NCBI GenBank assembly: GCA_903822375.1
Contig: CAIJOU010000742.1
Coordinates: 1-6,882 of the forward strand
Direction of reading: 5' to 3'
DNA: 6,882 nucleotides
From: Candidatus Hydrogenedentota bacterium
Lineage (GTDB): Bacteria > Hydrogenedentota > Hydrogenedentia > Hydrogenedentales > CAITNO01
Within the stretch, counting starts at the first letter, position 1. Every line of letters starts with the position of its first letter. The notes beneath the pieces were generated by a model. It ran no database searches. It had not been told where the DNA came from and saw only the letters and a program-made list of their open reading frames with translations. Of this stretch, positions 5,546 through 6,882 are shown one piece after another. The translations under genes and the position numbers were made by a program.

Positions 5546-6882
5546 CTAAGATTGCAGGGGTACGGTTTCACTGACGGAAGACGCAACAACCATCCTGTCA
5601 TGCGTGCGTTTTGCCGGTTTCTTCGGGGTCTGGGTCCGAATGGAACCTTCCCAGGGCGAATACTGCTCGTGCTGCAGGACATTCCGTATTTCCACGTATT
5701 TGTCGCCCTTGATGCGCGCGGCCGCAAGCAACTCCTGGAACTTCCCGTCGTAATTGGCCATGATCTGCGCCACGCCGTCGCCGGCGGCCATGCCGTCGCC
5801 GACGATCGAGACGGACACCTTCTGGTCGTAGCTGACCACGCAACAGTTGATGCCCATGCCCAAACAGGTCGGCACCACTCCGTGGACGGCCATCAGCCGG
5901 TGCCCCAGGGCGTACAGGGGAATCTGCGGTCCGGGCACGTTGGTGCATATCAGGTTGGCCGGTGAAATCTCCACGGCCGGCCCGAGGATTTGCCGGGCGA
6001 CAGGATTTGCCAGCGTGCCCAGCAGCGTCGCCTGGGCCGCCACCGAGGTGCCCTGCAGCGCGTCAAACATCAGGCTGATGGAATCGGCCACGCGGAAGGC
6101 CTTGTGCTCGCGCATCTGCCCGTGAATGGCGTGCAGCAGCTCGATGGCGTCGGAAATGTTCAGCGGCAGTTCGATGGGCAGAAAACTGATCCGGTTGCCC
6201 AGCGCGCTCCGTTCCCGTTCCCTGCGGACATTGACCGGAACGAGCGTGCGCAGGGAAGTGAACGCCGAAACGTCGACTTCCGGATGGTCCTCAAGATACT
6301 TGCGGGTGGCCAGGGCAAGCGCCGCCAGGACCACATCGTTGACCGTCGCACCGGAAACGGCGCGGATGATTCGGATATCGGAATCCTTGTACTCGCGCCA
6401 CGCATGCAGCCGTTCCCCCGAGAAAGGGCTGTTGAACGGCATCTTCTTCAGGGGCATCAGGAAGCCCCCGAGCGTGCCCGCGAATTTGCCGAGGGCGTGC
6501 TTGACGCCCGTTCCGTTCACGCGGGCCGAGAAATCCGTGATGTTGGCGCTGAACCGCACCCAGTGCACAACGCTGTCCACCATGTTGTCCCACACCGCGT
6601 CATAGATCCTGGCCTTGACATCCGGCAGCGGCTTGGGCTTGAACGGTATCTTCCTGGTCTTTTCGGGCAGGGCCGGGGTCACATCCAGGAAGGTGTACGC
6701 CAGGCCGATTCCCGCCACCCCGTCCACCATGCAGTGATGCACCTTGAGAATCAGCGCCGTGCGGTTTCCCGACAATCCTTCCACCAGGTACATTTCCCAA
6801 AGCGGCTTGTTTCTGTCCAGCATCCCGGTGAAGATTTCCCCGGACAACTGCTGCAGCTGCTCCTCGGTGCCGGGCCTGTCAA
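5546..6882 (-). CDS. Wax ester synthase/diacylglycerol acyltransferase (WS/DGAT), 5'-truncated
   Basis: The reading frame runs off the window, leaving 444 visible codons. This family transfers acyl groups from acyl-CoA to long-chain alcohols (wax esters) or diacylglycerol (triacylglycerol), at the membrane or lipid-droplet surface. Numbering from the first whole codon: PLWE (26-29); the catalytic HHxxxDG motif as HHCMVDG (48-54, at 6719-6739); TVNDVVLAALALA (179-191); LVPVNVR (213-219); GNRISFLP (228-235); and TNVPGP (313-318) in the C-terminal DUF1298-type domain. In typical bacterial enzymes HHxxxDG lies near residue 130-140, so roughly 85 N-terminal residues are missing. The C-terminal part after the motif is somewhat longer than in Acinetobacter AtfA. 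A TTG at 6847 is an in-frame codon, not the true start, because family-like sequence continues upstream of it. The HMG-CoA reductase gene follows 36 nt downstream. Alcohol versus diacylglycerol preference cannot be read from sequence. Confidence 0.9.
   Translation of the reverse strand, partial: DRPGTEEQLQQLSGEIFTGMLDRNKPLWEMYLVEGLSGNRTALILKVHHCMVDGVAGIGLAYTFLDVTPALPEKTRKIPFKPKPLPDVKARIYDAVWDNMVDSVVHWVRFSANITDFSARVNGTGVKHALGKFAGTLGGFLMPLKKMPFNSPFSGERLHAWREYKDSDIRIIRAVSGATVNDVVLAALALATRKYLEDHPEVDVSAFTSLRTLVPVNVRRERERSALGNRISFLPIELPLNISDAIELLHAIHGQMREHKAFRVADSISLMFDALQGTSVAAQATLLGTLANPVARQILGPAVEISPANLICTNVPGPQIPLYALGHRLMAVHGVVPTCLGMGINCCVVSYDQKVSVSIVGDGMAAGDGVAQIMANYDGKFQELLAAARIKGDKYVEIRNVLQHEQYSPWEGSIRTQTPKKPAKRTHDRMVVASSVSETVPLQS

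Noticed and set aside
5546..6847. TTG at 6847 as the true start of the acyltransferase
   Set aside because: Eleven more in-frame codons upstream (DRPGTEEQLQQ) fit the family and HHxxxDG would otherwise lie far too near the N-terminus, so the gene is truncated by the window edge.

Overview
The window is GC-rich DNA, probably from a bacterium with many M56/BlaI sensor pairs. A planctomycete, Hydrogenedentes-like or other PVC-type lineage would fit. That guess rests only on gene types and base composition and is weak. No tRNA, rRNA, CRISPR array or complete transposase gene is visible.

Left part (1-603): no credible gene. It is packed with inverted repeats. A 94-bp nested palindromic element (36-129) has perfect 14-bp outer arms around two inner hairpins. 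A run of C/G hairpins lies at 466-513. Weaker hairpins and short tandem repeats lie between them.

Regulatory pair (604-3304, + strand): a sigma70-like -35 box is followed by two overlapping palindromes built from three alternating TGTGGT/ACCACA half-sites, centred 10 bp apart. This drives a BlaI/MecI-family repressor whose stop overlaps the start of an M56 (BlaR1-type) zinc metalloprotease (ATGA). The M56 protein has the BlaR1 membrane layout but lacks a penicillin-binding sensor. After its last membrane helix it carries a carboxypeptidase-regulatory-like beta domain and a long C-terminal region resembling LolA-like lipoprotein-carrier folds. By analogy the membrane protein senses something outside the cytoplasm and relieves repression of the pair and perhaps other genes. 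The signal is unknown.

Convergent lipid block (6882-3398, - strand): a 5'-truncated wax ester synthase/diacylglycerol acyltransferase, then 36 nt later a class I HMG-CoA reductase, then after a 165-nt gap a small phasin-like protein with a Lys/Ala-rich tail. Together these suggest neutral-lipid storage (wax ester or triacylglycerol droplets) linked to mevalonate-derived isoprenoids. The enzyme families are clear. The joint pathway is inference. The two blocks converge on a strong GC hairpin at 3326-3371.
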